A stretch of DNA of 64,000 bases, from NCBI RefSeq assembly GCF_035582795.1, contig NC_134368.1, forward strand, positions 8,657,501-8,721,500, written 5' to 3'. This stretch comes from Mycteria americana (Eukaryota > Chordata > Aves > Ciconiiformes > Ciconiidae). The notes under the pieces are model-generated. The model saw only the letters and a program-made list of their open reading frames with translations, made no database searches and was not told the DNA's origin. Both the position numbers and the translations under genes were made by a program. Below, one piece after another: positions 37,651 through 50,301 of the stretch (positions are counted from its first letter, which is position 1; each line of letters opens with the position of its first letter).

Positions 37651-40600
37651 GGACCTCACTTGAACGAGTCTTCATTATACACCGTGATCACGGAGGGCTT
37701 TGAGCCTTCAGTGTGTTGCATCTTTGAAACAGAGAAACGCAACCCTGCAATGGTCCTACCATCGGGATGAAGGAGCGAGGGCTGCAAAGAGGCCTGGTGC
37801 TACTTTGCTGGAAGCTGGAGTACAGTCCTGCTTGCTCATGTCCGTATCTCTTACACTGAAGCTGGAGCAGAGGGAGCACTGAGCGGGTCAGTGCAGTGGA
37901 CCAGAAATCCCTTCCCAGCCCAGCTGGCTGAGGATAAGACATTTCCTTCATTCCCAAATTAATGTGGAAAACCAAAGCTGGTTAAGTGGGGGATAACACC
38001 CGAGGGGCTGGAACCTACATCTGTACCTACTCCTTTGACCCTATTTCCTATCCCATAAGATTAACTTTTATGTTGTGCATTTCTCAAGGAAATAGTTTTA
38101 TCTACCCCACAGAGCAGAGGAGCAGATTTTCCCAGGGAGCTCATCTGAGTTCCCAGCCAGGACTTTTTCCTGACGGAGCCAGAAGGAAGAATGAAGAGAG
38201 AAAGATGATAAAGTCTATTCACTTCAGGACAAAATGATCATTAACCAACTTAAATATTTTGTTCCCCACCCATGGAGATTAAGCAGGATCACATAGACAA
38301 ATTGCCCAAAAGGAAATAAACAGATAATAAAATCAGTAGACAATTTCCTTTTCCTTCTTTGCAAACCACAGCAAGACAAATCGCTCAGAAGAGCCAAGAC
38401 CAGAGCTGTGGGAAGTTCTTCAGGGTACACGTGCGTACCCCATACGGAGATGTCTCCTCTGTTTAAAGTAGCAGCTTTAGGGACTCATACCATAGAAATA
38501 TTTTATTAAATATCGAAGGGAGTCAGGGGGGAATTGGTCTTAGGAAAGCTCAAGTTGCCCTGGATGTAGTCATTAAGGAAAACATTATACAGGGCTCTAC
38601 ATTAATTCTTTCCAGGTAGACCATCGTCCTGGCGTTCTGCCGTAAGACCCAGCTAACTTCCAGCTGGAATGCCGCCCGCTCCTCCATCTCTCTCCCCTGC
38701 TGACAGAATTGCTGTGCAGGAGGGTGAAAACCCCACAGGCAGGTTTTGAACCATCATCTGCTTGTTGCTGCCCCTCCTCATTTTGGAAGACTGGGTGGTT
38801 CCTCAGTACAAGCCGTTTGCCACGTGGTGTGGGAGAAGAGGCTGCTTCTCCATGAGGATCGTGACATGATTTTCTATTTTAAACTGTGCACACTCGGGTC
38901 GCCATCTCGTTGTCCTGCTCGTCTGTACACAGGATCTCATAGCCACCAGAAATCATTTGATCCTATTTATGGCCATAAGGATCATCAGTTTAGAGGGCTG
39001 ACTCCCACCATAGGAAACAGAAAAATTCAGGCCGGTGGCAAGGTGATGCACCAGGAGAGTGTCTCTGTGGGCGGCTGCTGGAGCAAGTGAAGCAGCAGCA
39101 CTGGTTTGTGCTGTCTCTCTGCCAGCTGCAGAGAGATACCTGAGCAGTATGAGGATATATGTTACGTAGAGAAGGGTAATCCGCAGCTCTGACCAACTTA
39201 GTCTAGTGTAACATTCCTATGTCAGGAGCATGACAGCCTGCTTCCCGACTCTTTTCTGGAGTCAGCATGAGGCTTGAGCAGAGCAGGCTTGAAGTCTCCG
39301 GAGTCTGTAAATGGATCTTGCCCTCAAAGCGTTTGCATCCTCTGGGTACGCAGGGTGCCTAGAGCAGCCACGCTGCTAACTTGCGTGCGTGGACACCAAG
39401 ACACAGCCAGCTCCAGGAGCAACAGCCCTGGAATGGGATGAATACCGTGAAGTGTGTGATCTCGTCGTGTTAGACGGTCAGGCAGTGAAGACTAGATGGG
39501 AACTGATGTTGCTGATGCAAACCTGTTGGGTTTTTATTTTTGCAGGAGCACTTTGTAAATGTTGATCTCAGATATACATGCACTCTGATGATCCAGACTT
39601 TGTGGTACCTGTTTACTTTGAATTTCATCGTCATATCCATTGCCAGCTCTCTAGCTTCAGTGATGCATTACCCTACTTCAAAAAACAGTGAATAAAAAGG
39701 GTGTTGTTTTTATAGGAGAGCTAATTATTCCGTTTAACTGCTAGGTGTAGAAAAAAGCACAGTAGCTACAGCTGAATTGCTGTTTTGCTCCTTCAGTGAA
39801 TAACAGGCCTTCTTTGACACACCTAACGTGTCTTAATTTTTATAATAATTGGAAGGAATGTCACCTGCCCTGTTAAGAGAGAAATTATCCTACCCTTGGC
39901 CAAAACATATTCCCTATCTCTATGTCTGGAGCCCTCCTCTGAGGAGGTAAAATTAATAATTCCTCACTGAAGTAAGATTAGCAGTTGCCACATCCAGAAA
40001 TACCTCACTTATTCTAAACCAATTAGCAAAGGATAATGACTGGTTTCTTTGCCTCAGGAAACCATCAACAACATAGCCTGTGATCTCTATGTTTGAGGAT
40101 GTGAGATGCTGGATTAAGTTTTCATCTGAATAAGGTATTCGTCTTAATTCTTTACCTCCACACCTTGTATTTCCAGGAAGAGCATGAAAAGAAATCAGAG
40201 TGCTGGTACCATTTTTGTTGTCTAGGCTGAAGAAGCCAAGAAGAACCTTTGGGCCAACGAACCTAGCACTGAACCTTCAGATGTCTATTTAAAAATTCTT
40301 ATTGCAAAATAATACCTCCATCTAGAATATGACAAGTTTAAAATTAATCATTATTTCACCCCATAAGAAAAATCAAAACATCAAAATTGTTCTAGAAGCT
40401 AGAATAAAGATTATGGCCTGGTTGCACATTGAAAGCAGCAAAACAGAGCTCTGGGCTCCTCCAGAAAGGCTCACGCTCAACTGAAGCGATACTAAATTGT
40501 CTAGGCTAAAACATAAAGTCTCGTAGAGCAACAGTTTCTTGAGTGTTCTAAAACTTTGTGCAAGTCCCATTAAATATACCGGTATGGATCAATTCTGTAA

Positions 40601-42100
40601 AAATCCCGAAGACTAAAAATGCAACCTCACAACTTCATCTGCTCCAAGCAGTCCTCCCTGCTGTGGGCAGTGAGAGGGGCTGCTCTTACGGGTTCCACCA
40701 TTACAGGAACCTTCCTATCACCCTTATCTGTCCTTAGGTAACTGCGTCTTGAAATTGGCAATGTTCTCGGAAACTTAGAGTAGTTGCTTTTAAGTCGAGG
40801 ACTCTTCAAAGTGCCGTAATACCCTTCTCCTTAACCTCCATTTGCAAAATACTCTTCCTCTATCCTGTCCTCTCTCCAGAATCTACTGACAACTTCCTAG
40901 CAGGAGTAGCCAGGGCTCCTGCTTTAACATTTACTGTCTGAGTCACCAGGTTTTTCATGTCCTGCCACCTCTGTTTCGTGTAAAAAGTCTTCTCCGCAAC
41001 TTAATGCCTTGCAAAAGAGCCAGGAGCAATAGATTTCCAGTGTCCTGATTTTAGATGGCGAGTCTCAAAACTATTTACAATCCAGAGTTGTTTGGTTAGA
41101 GCACATCTGTCAGCAAAACATCATCATGAGACACAGAATCCATTTCCTCACTGGTAAAATATGTGCCTGTTTCCAGTTTGAATTCATTTTTTCTTTCTTG
41201 TGTTTTTCACTGCTATACTCAAGATCATTTAATATGTGATATGTTTCCCTGAAGATCCTTTTATTTTATGAACAAGTTACCTCTCAATAATCAAAACCGA
41301 TTTAAATCTTTACTTATAGGCACTATTGCAACTATTTCTTTTCTGCAGTTTGGTCTTGTATCCTTCCTATATGTCACTGGGTTTTTTTTAAAGAACTTTG
41401 GAAAATTTATATTATTTTAGTATTGGCCATGCTGTTTCCACGCTTTACAGCGGTAAATGTCTGCTCCTTACAGCTTTTCCTTATTGCTCTGAAACTGTTT
41501 AACCCTGCTGTTGCCACAGTATGATTCAATATAATATAAACATATCTGAAATAAGCTGGCGGTTCTGAAATAGTAAGAACTGCTGCTTTTCTAAGCAGTA
41601 AATCCAGACCATGGATCAATGTTGAAGTATTCCTGTGCAGTTTGAGGCCAGTTACCTACGATACTTCTGAAGAAACAATAGAGTGCATTTTTGCAACGTA
41701 CGCATTTGTTTTCCTAAGCGCTACAAACAGGTTTTTATTGCCCCATTAAAAAGAGTCCAAGCAGTGATATAAGCATATGGAGATGAGAGAAAGCATATTG
41801 ACTGTAGATAATTTGGATTCCTTGTTTGTAGTAAGTAAACTTACGCTGTGTTTGCACACATGTAAGTGGACTTCTCAGCGTCTCCATCATTTGCTCTGGA
41901 GCCACTTTAACCAACCGGTGGTTACGGTGCCCATGGCAGCATTTTGGCAACTCAGCTGTGATTTCAGTTCACCGTCGCTGGCCTTTCAAGAAAAAGCCAC
42001 TTCTCTGCCAGGTGCAGTTATTTCAGTTTTAATACGAAGGGAAAAAGAAGTTTTTTCACCAGCTTTTTGGTTCAATCCAACTTCTTTCATTAATTTCTTA
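37651..42100. other. Intergenic sequence, no gene recognised
   Basis: This is mixed-composition sequence with many short open frames on both strands (the largest is 114 codons at 38746-39090). None shows a recognised domain, signal peptide or splice-linked partner. No transposon ends or RNA genes are evident to me. Confidence 0.5.
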
Positions 42101-42144
42101 ACAAGCCCAAATATCTTCCGTGCTTTTTTTTATTGGCTTAAGAG

Positions 42145-42226
42145 TTTTGGGGGGTTTTTGTTGGTTTTGGTTTTGGTTTTGGGGGGTGGTTTTGTGTGGT
42201 TTGGGGTTGGTTTTGGTGGGTGTGTG
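42145..42226 (+). repeat. G/T-rich low-complexity tract
   Basis: The + strand is almost purely G and T, with G-runs at 42149-42154, 42181-42186, 42203-42206 and 42218-42220 joined by GGTTTTGG-type units. It could form G-quadruplexes on the + strand, although the loops between the long runs exceed 10 bases, so two-tetrad forms are more likely. Apparent ORFs through it (GFCWFWFW-like) are low-complexity artefacts. Confidence 0.85.
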
Positions 42227-42480
42227 TTCAGATAAAAGTCGAAGTGTGCCACTAGAAACTTGTAATGCTTCTATGTTTTTCCTGAAAGTTTTACTACATC
42301 CTTTTTCCTCTATAAGCACAGGAAAAGCACTGAGTCGTTCTGCTTGGAAAAGACTTCCACCTTCAGTGCTTTCTCAGAGAGAAGTGTTCTCTTTTTAGTT
42401 GTCGTTAAAAGTAGTTTCCTTGATGTGATACTCAGGAATACCTTCTTCAGATTAAATCTCTTCCTTGCCTATTTTATTGC

Positions 42481-42518
42481 AAGGCTCTGATCACGTTTAA
42501 AGGCTCTGATCTGTTTAA
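42481..42518 (+). repeat. Imperfect 18-19 base direct repeat
   Basis: AAGGCTCTGATCACGTTTA is followed directly by AAGGCTCTGATCTGTTTA, a two-copy tandem repeat with a small indel. No function is suggested. Confidence 0.8.
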
Positions 42519-42619
42519 AGACTTATTCCTGGCCTGGAAACAGTGTGGCCTTGCACATGGATAGAAGATGCAACAAGAGAATATGTGAGAATGTGTTGTG
42601 GGCGGAGTTCTTAAGTGAC

Positions 42620-42756
42620 ATTTTATATATGTATATATGTGTATGTGTACATGTATATGCAGATAAATATAACGTGCCACATTTATATTCATGTGGCATA
42701 TGCATATATATATTTATATGTACATGTGTGTACATATGTGTGTGTGTATATATAAA
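42620..42756 (+). repeat. Alternating TA/TG/CA microsatellite with palindromic centre
   Basis: This run of alternating purine-pyrimidine steps (TATATATG, GTGTACATG, TGTGTGTATATA) has a central inverted repeat: GTGCCACAT at 42674-42682 and ATGTGGCAT at 42691-42699, with an 8-base loop. The sequence outside the arms is also roughly complementary. It may form a hairpin, cruciform or Z-DNA. The long minus-strand ORF here (HIHIYTYI-like) is a by-product of the repeat. Confidence 0.85.
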
Positions 42757-42759
42757 AAT

Positions 42760-45700
42760 TGTGATTTCCACCTTTGATTGCTGAAAACCTCCAGGCACTT
42801 GGATATCCTCACAGGTCACGCCTAAGGTTTTGGATCTGGGACGCCAAGCCCATTGCCACAGGTCAATGCTACAAGCCTGTAAGTTCAAACCTTACACTTT
42901 AAAACCAAAATAAAGTAACTTGCTGATAGTGAAAATTATTTGGTCCCTCGCAGGACACATGAAAAATAATCAAGCAGGATTTCTATGGCGGTGCTTGTTC
43001 CCAGGAACATGGAGCTCAGCTCCAGCTCCTGCCTCGCTGGACGGGCTGCAGGTTTTCCTGCATTGCCAACTGCCGGGGCTGCGCCCAAAGGTGTCAATGA
43101 AGGAAAGCGGCTTGGAGGGGATGGGGATGCTCTCCCCACCGCACAGCCCTCCTTCAGTGAGCCCTGTCTGCAGTGGGCCTCCTGCCTGTGGTTTAAAAAC
43201 CGGAAGAAATGCCGTGGGCTTCTGACGTAGGGGAAAAGAGAGAGAACTTGTGCGTGTAATTAACCACGCGTGCTTTTGCTGAAGGGTGAGGAAGGCCAGA
43301 GCTTTATAAAGTTCATTTTCACTCTTATCTGAAAATGTAAAGTACTTTATACTTCCCTAGCTTTGTGAGCTTAAATAATCAGTTATATCAGTTTTATTCT
43401 AAGAAAAGATATAACTTCAGATTTTTTTTTTAGATTAAATAAAATAACTTCTAAATAAATTTAGACAATTTTTTCCTAAACAGTGAGGAAGCTGTGGCTC
43501 TCAGTGGCCATGCCTCTTTCGCGGCCATGTAGGAACATGGTGACAAAGGCAACAACAGAGAATTTGCTGTGATTTAAGATGAGAGAAAGCTGTCACAGCT
43601 ACCCAGCTCAGACCGCCACTGGCAGCACAGTTTCCTCTACTAGCCCTATAAATATACCTTGTCCATTTGAAATTACTGAGTGCCAGTTTTGTGTTTAGAT
43701 TAAAACAAAAAACAAAACACCACAATTTCCTAGAATTCAAGTTACACAACCTGGAGCAGAACTGGACGTTGGGAGCTCCGCAAACCTGTGCCGGAGGCTG
43801 TTGAAGGGGTCGCTCCAGAGCAGACTCGTGCATATCCGCAGGTCACAGACTCACACAGATTCTGTCAGAAGAAAGTCTCACCCTGGCTACATTTTACCGA
43901 TGTATCAATAACTGACCCATTTTTTAATGGAGGAAATTATTAGGGGATCAAAAAGATTCATCTTTCATCTACTGTCCCTCTTGCAGGGGTTGACCTTTAT
44001 GCCACTCTTAATAGGAAGTAAAGAAAACTTTGTGTATAGTTTACTGAGGCATATTCACCACCACTGCTTCTTCAGTATTTGATATAACTTTACCATTATG
44101 ACTTGTGCAAAGAGGAAAAGTAGCAATGATTCATTTAAGAGGCCTTTTAATGCTTGCATGAAACAAGCTGAAACAGAATATGGGTGGCTGCACGAGTAAC
44201 GCTGCCCAGCTTGCACAGGGGCAGGGACGTGTTGCAGCTCAGGGGATGGAGTCAGCACCCCAAATTCTGCACTCAGCTTTCCTGGGAGGCTATCACGTGG
44301 TCTTCTTAAAATCAACATATTTTTCGTGTAAGTAGAGTGTATCTACAAGTCTTGTTCCTCGCTGCATTGAGGTTCAATCGCCCAAAAGTTTGTGAAACAT
44401 TTTGGGAGTCTTAGTAGTGCACAATAAAAAAGACTAGCTGTATGTTGGTCAGTGGGACTGTTGTGATGCTCTTGCTGCAGAAACTGAGGACACGCAAAGG
44501 GGTCCTAATATATAAACCATGAATAAATATTTTCCCATTCTGCTCCCACTTACATATCGAGCCACAGAAGTGCAAAACACCTCCTTAAAAGCATAAATAA
44601 ATTAATGGCTCCAGACAGTTCACAAGACTTGCCACCTTTTTCTTTTCAAGACACTTCCTTCTTCCTTTTAGTTATACTTCAATATTTCCTTCTCTCTCAA
44701 ACTGTGGTCTTTGCACTCTATTTTTGTCCCAACTACCTTGTAATCTCCTCAAGCCAGGGACTTTGCTTCTGCCTGCAAAAGCTGACCTGTATAAATAAAT
44801 CTCTTCATAAAGACAAAGTGTTCTTTTATCATAACAGTAAAAGAAATTCCCTAGGAAAGCTCGTTTTGATCAGTGTGGCTTTCCTGGTTGCTGCCCATCA
44901 AAGATGATGGAAATACCGAAAAGGCCTGAAGGCTGAGAGCAGGCTCGTTTGGGCACTCTCCTGGTGCTGAGGGAATACAGTGGATATTGACGGATGACAG
45001 GACTCGCTCCTGTGCATGAGTGACTGCAACATCACTGTGCGTTCAAGCTGCCTGGTGCATGAACGAGGACAGAGAAATCTGAAATGGAAAACCACTGATC
45101 GGACGGTGTCTGTGCAATGGTGTGCAATAGCTGCGTGACACACACAGGCCCATGGCCTGTCCATGTCCAATAGCGATAACAACAGTTTCACATCACGAAT
45201 GGACTTCATCACTCCTGTTTTAACTGGAGGCAGTTCTACAGCTTTTAGCAGCTTCAGAGCAGTTCTCTCCTTTTCCAGACCCTTGTGAAAAGAAGAAAAA
45301 AGCAATTCCTTTGGGTATCTGAAGCCATAGCCCTGTGCAGTCTCTCATTTGGAGAAAACAGCTCGAGTGACCGCAGTTCTATTACAGGCTGTGGCTTTCC
45401 AAGGACGGGACAGCTCAGATATCAGGCAGAAGGAGGTTCAAAAAGGTACCATCAATGAGTCAATGTGACACCCCAACCAGTCTCTTGAAGTTGTTTAGGA
45501 CACTTCTGCTAATATCATATGGTTGAAAGCAGTCCTATTTGCATACGCGTGAAAGTGGCATTTCTGTCGCTGTATGATTTAGCATCAGAGGGTCTTCAAG
45601 CAGAATTTGGGCTGGATTTCCTCTTATTGGAAGCCTGGGGTTCTTCTCTTCCTCTGCACTCTCCTTTCCTACATGTTAACAAGCTTCAAGCTCCTCCATT

Positions 45701-48700
45701 TCCAAACCACCTGATCTGAGTCCTGCCTTAAAGGCTGGTATCCCCCAGACCCCCAAAGACACCTGCTTGCAGTGCAATGGGATGTGTCTTGATCTTCTTT
45801 GGGTGCATTCATGTAGAAATATTAACTTGTGATGTGGACATATATTGTCTAACACAGAAAAATGCCTATTAGATTCCAGTTAGTCTGCATAGATCTTTCC
45901 ATGGCGGAAAAAGCAATTTACCCTTGTTGATACTAGTCAAGTGTGTCAATGCTGGTGTGCAGTTTCAGGAAACGCTGTAGGATCATTTTTAAAAATTATT
46001 CTAGACATGAATATAAGCTACGTGTAGGAAGGTGCTCCTTGATTTGTGATGGTTCTCCTACAGCTATTCCTGCTCCATCCAACTTACAAATGGTTATTTA
46101 ATTAGTGATCTAGACCATACAGAGCAGGTTCATTCATCTCCTCCTATGACAGAATTATAAAACATTACAATAGGCTGAAGTGTTGTCACAGTCAATATTT
46201 CACATAATTAGAGGAGGTCGCCAAGTATCTTTGGCCTTGCATTATTGATGGTCTAATGAATAGACGATTTCTCCTTTGAGAACATCTGTTTAAATATAGT
46301 CCTTACCCCCTATGAGGTAGTTCAGAGCTTTCAAATAACTGTCATCCTTTTGCTCGAATCAAGCCAGTAGTTAAGCATCTATTCATCTCACATGGAAGGT
46401 CAGTATTTTCTTTGCAACCCAACTGGCACAAACTCTGTGACAATTTAATATCAGTGTTTATTGTTTTTCTGCATCTTCAGGCCTGAAACCAAAGTTATTT
46501 TAACTCCAAATTATTTGTAGGGAAGCTTTTTTGCCCAAGTTCCATTTTGGCAGGAAAATAAACCCTCCTTTTTAATTTCATATCATTAAGCTGAATACAG
46601 CTATCTCAAAGGTTCAGTGGGGTTTCTTTCTGCCTGACATGCTCTTTTATTGTGAAGTTGGAAAACAATCCCAGGCAAAGAATCATCTAGTAAAATGGTG
46701 GAACTGTCTCCTGCCTAGATTTTTCTTTTATAAAAAGACTACACCAGAAAATTTAGTATTACACAAAAGTCTGAAACAATCCTTCCTAGAGCCATCAGTC
46801 TGACCTTTTAAATTTGTGATGGAACAAATGGCTCTTCTTTAATGTAAGAACCCCCAGGCCCAAATAACTGGTGTCAGTGGACAAAATTCTGGGGTTTTCT
46901 TTGCCTATGTATTTGGCCAAAGATACTGGACCAGCTGGGGGTGATCTCTGGATGGACCAGTTGGTCATGCCTGGAGATATCCTCTAGGAGAATATTCCCA
47001 TTGCACATGCCTCTTGCCAATAAGGATAGCATTGGGTATCCTGGAGAGATGGACAGTACTTCTGGAAGAGTCTCTGCTCCTGCAAGGTATCACTCACTTT
47101 GGAGAACAACGCACAAAGTGTAACTACGTTGCTCTTGCTGATTTCTCAGCAGAGAGGTAAGAAATGCAAATTCTTGAATCAACAACCTGTCACAATCCAC
47201 GGACATGAAGCAGCAGACTCAGGCTTTGCTGAAACCAGGTGTAAACTGAGAGTAACACTTGAGGCTCTGAAGGGGTAGCAGCAGGCGTTCAGTTCTGCCT
47301 CTGCACTCCACAGTGTCCTGCATTCCCCTACGCTGAACAGCCCAGAACAGTCGTGTCAGGGGAAAATCAATGCAGGTGCAGAGTGGTTGTGACTTCTGCA
47401 GCTAAATGAATTCTTTGGTGTTCTGGCTCTCTTCAGCTTTTTATCAGGTTGGTCCAGATGAAGGAAGTATAGAAGTATTTGAATGGTGGATATTTACCAT
47501 GTTCATTAAAAAGGAAAAGGGGAAAGAAACTCAGCAACTTGAGCAAACACAATTTTATGTAATTGTCTTTGATTTAAAAAAAAAAAATTAAATAGCTTAG
47601 CTCTCACTGGGATCTGCCTAAGGGACTACCCTGAATAAGTTACACAACTCAGCATTCATTCATCAGCTGATTCTTTGCAAAACCATATGGCTCCTTGCAG
47701 GGATTTCTTTAAACATTATGCATGGATATTAAATTGGTGCCTTTGTAGATGTTAAGTATGTTGCTTGAGGCTCATTTTGAAATACTGTTTCTAGATAGTA
47801 CAGCAATGTTAATTTTGCCAGCAATAACCTAATAGAAAGCAGTTGTTCAGGCACTTTCAATCAAATTAAGAAGAGAAATAGAAAAATAAGAAATATTGAA
47901 AGAGTAAACTGATCGAAACTTTAAAGATGAGCTGTGCCATTCTGTGGGGCTTTCACATGGAAATCCATTTTACTCGATGGAAGGCAATGAGGAAAGGAGA
48001 AACAGTATTAAAACGTAAGATGTCATTGGCTTTACATATTGAATCAGAAATAACAGAACCACTGCAAAATGCATACATTCATTAGCTGCAGTAAATTTGT
48101 TTGCAAATACGAGTTTGTTGCTTGTAGAAAGTGTTTAATGATGTCTTCCCTTACCACAGGAGCCGGTAAAGACAGCTGCAACACCAATTCACATACGTTA
48201 CTTACAACACATGCCTTAACTGTGAATTAATGGAAATACCACTCCAGTACCTAACACCACTTTCAGAGGCGAATAGATATTTTAAATGTCTCCCTTCTTT
48301 AGGATGTTCAAAGCAGGCACCTGCAAGGGCTTGATCTTTCCCAGTGGTTAATCAGTGTTTTCAGAGACGGGGGCCTGCAGAACATTTCTAACTGAGCACC
48401 CAAAACCAAAAGCAGGTCAGGCTCTGCCAAGAGCGAATCCAGGGCAGCCTCACGATCTCCAGTAACTGAACCATGCTTGTGTGGCTGGTGCAAAGGGAGA
48501 CCAGAATACAGACAAATCTTTCAACCTCTCTCTCACCACATGTGACCCTAAGGGCAGCAGGACACATGCCAGGGACATGCCCTTAGAGCACAGCCACACA
48601 CAGAGTAAAGTGCTGGATGCTTTCCTGCATGTGGGAAAAGATGAAGGAGCACTTTGGTTAACCACAGTATCCAACCGCAGCAGAGTATGTACCATGCTTT

Positions 48701-49440
48701 AAGGATGGGACCCAGGTAGGTAACACCCCCTTGCTATGCTCAGTACCTCGGCTTCTCTTATTGCTGTGATCCTTCATCAGCTGTGATCCTTCATCAACTT
48801 CTCTCTCCGTATGCCAAGGGGTTACCTATGTTTGTTAAGCATTCTGAGTTTCTCAAGCGGAAGGTTATGCTCTAATACTCCCCTTGAAAGTCCTGACAAC
48901 TGGGCTGTATTCACCATTCTGTTTCCTTCCAGGCATAGCTCACATATGTAGAAGTACCATCTTGCTACAGCTACACAGTAACAATCCTCTCATCCCTTCA
49001 ATATTCTAAAGCCAACATAATTTCCAAGTGCTGCAAAGTGGAGGACCTTTCCCAAAGAGAAAATCCATCATTTATGCCACTGGAAGCTAAACAACAAAGC
49101 ACCGGGAAAAAATACTCTACTTTTGGGTAGCGAGGACTGGACTGTGCTTGCTTACTTGCTCCTTCCACATATCCTTGCATCTGCAACCTACAAATCCACA
49201 ACAAGAAGCTCAAATTGTGTTTCACATGGTGTATACAGAGCCCATGGGAGAAGCTGTTGTGAAAGACTCTATAGGCCCTCCAGGCTCTGGATAGCAGCAG
49301 CTACTCAAGAAAATCCACTTTCCGATGCAAAAGTGAGGAGGGGCCGGGTTACAAGATGCCACGAATGAGGGCCTGGTTCCCTGCCTTCCTCGCTTCACTT
49401 CCTACCTTTTATTAGCTTCTTAGCGAGAAAGGCCCGTGGG
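42760..49440. other. Intergenic sequence upstream of the UVSSA CpG island
   Basis: No gene is recognised. Contents include a GC-richer patch at about 42990-43220, a 135-codon minus-strand frame at 44898-45305 without domains, a 17-base tandem repeat at 48763-48796 and a p53-site-like motif at 48562-48582. Divergent non-coding transcription from the CpG island could extend into the right part, but nothing in the sequence shows it. Confidence 0.5.
48763..48796 (+). repeat. 17-base perfect tandem repeat, two copies
   Basis: GCTGTGATCCTTCATCA occurs twice head to tail. It is a simple local duplication. Confidence 0.9.
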
Positions 49441-49979
49441 CAGCGTGAAGCAGAGGGAGGCCAAAGGTTTGCCTGCCCTCACAGCTCTGAGGAAGCCCCG
49501 TCACAAGGCGTGCAGGCCGGCGGGCTCCGCTCCTCATGCCTGCCCTGTCACCGCCTTCACCCAGGGGGTCTCCGAGGGGCAGCACCTGGCGCTCCCGCCA
49601 TCGCCTCAGCGCCATCGCCTCAGCGCCCAGCCCTCGGCGCCTCCGCCCTCTCCACAGCCCCGCGGCCTGCCCCGACCCGGCCCCTCCCCAGGCCTGCGCC
49701 CGCCCTCCAGGCCGGCCCGCGGCCTCGTTTGCCCCCAAAACCGCCTTTTTGAGGGATGCTTTGGAAATACCCTAAGCGGGTGTGCAAGCACGGGGCACTG
49801 CGTGGCGGGCGGCCGTCGTTCCCCGCCGGGCTCGGGGGCCTCGCGGAGGCCGCTCGCCTCCCCGGGCTGGTGCAGCCCCGCAGCTGGGCTCGGCCCCTGC
49901 GCCCCCTGCGGACAACAAGGGGTTAACACCACCCCCAAGCGAGGCGCGGCCCCTTTAAGGCCTTCCCCGCCTTCCCCTA

Positions 49980-50028
49980 TTCGCGCTTCCGGCCGGTGTG
50001 ACGTCACGTGGACATCACCACGCGGAAG
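49980..50028. promoter_or_regulatory. UVSSA: CRE overlapping E-box, flanked by ETS and E2F-like sites
   Basis: The full palindromic CRE TGACGTCA (49999-50006) overlaps the E-box CACGTG (50005-50010). Together they form GTCACGTG, the core of a USF/TFE3/TFEB-type site. ETS cores lie on both sides in opposite orientation: CTTCCG at 49986-49991 and CGGAAG at 50023-50028. An E2F-like TTCGCGC lies at 49980-49986. The cluster is about 300 bases upstream of the UVSSA ATG, so it is a plausible core promoter. Binding is inferred from motif identity only. Confidence 0.65.
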
Positions 50029-50173
50029 CGCGGGGGGGTGGGGGTGTCAGCGCGCCCTTAAAGCGACAGCCGCGGCGGAGGTGGGGCTGTGGTAGGTGCC
50101 GGGGGAGGGGGGGTGAGGAAGATACCACCCGCCGCGGGGCGGGGGGGGGGGCAGCCGCCCCGAGGGGCGGGCA

Positions 50174-50248
50174 ATGGCGCCGCGGAGGCCCGGCCCCGCC
50201 CGGCCCGTCGCGGGCTGGCGGTGCCCTGACAGGGCTCGCCGGGCCTGA
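50174..50248 (+). other. Upstream ORF in the presumed UVSSA 5' leader, 24 codons
   Basis: ATG at 50174 in good context (G at -3, G at +4) opens a 24-codon frame (MAPRRPGPARPV...), rich in R, P and A, and ends at TGA 50246-50248. The main UVSSA ATG follows 53 bases later. If the leader is unspliced and starts upstream of 50174, this uORF would be expected to reduce UVSSA translation. If a 5' UTR intron removes it (a GTAGGT donor-like site lies near 50089), it is irrelevant. Confidence 0.45.
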
Positions 50249-50301
50249 GGAGCTCGGCGGAGCGGTTGTCCCGTCAGCTCGGCGTCTCGCTGCCGGCAGA
50301 G

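Noticed and set aside
41777..42235. 152-codon plus-strand open frame
   Set aside because: Its C-terminal third is translated G/T low-complexity sequence and the rest has no recognisable domain.
44898..45305. 135-codon minus-strand open frame
   Set aside because: No domain, no conserved motif and no splice context; length is within chance for a 64 kb window.
49436..50095. 219-codon open frame (and several overlapping long frames on both strands) in the CpG island
   Set aside because: All frames are open together because the DNA is GC-rich and poor in stop codons. The peptide is P/R/A/G low-complexity without domains and overlaps the promoter.
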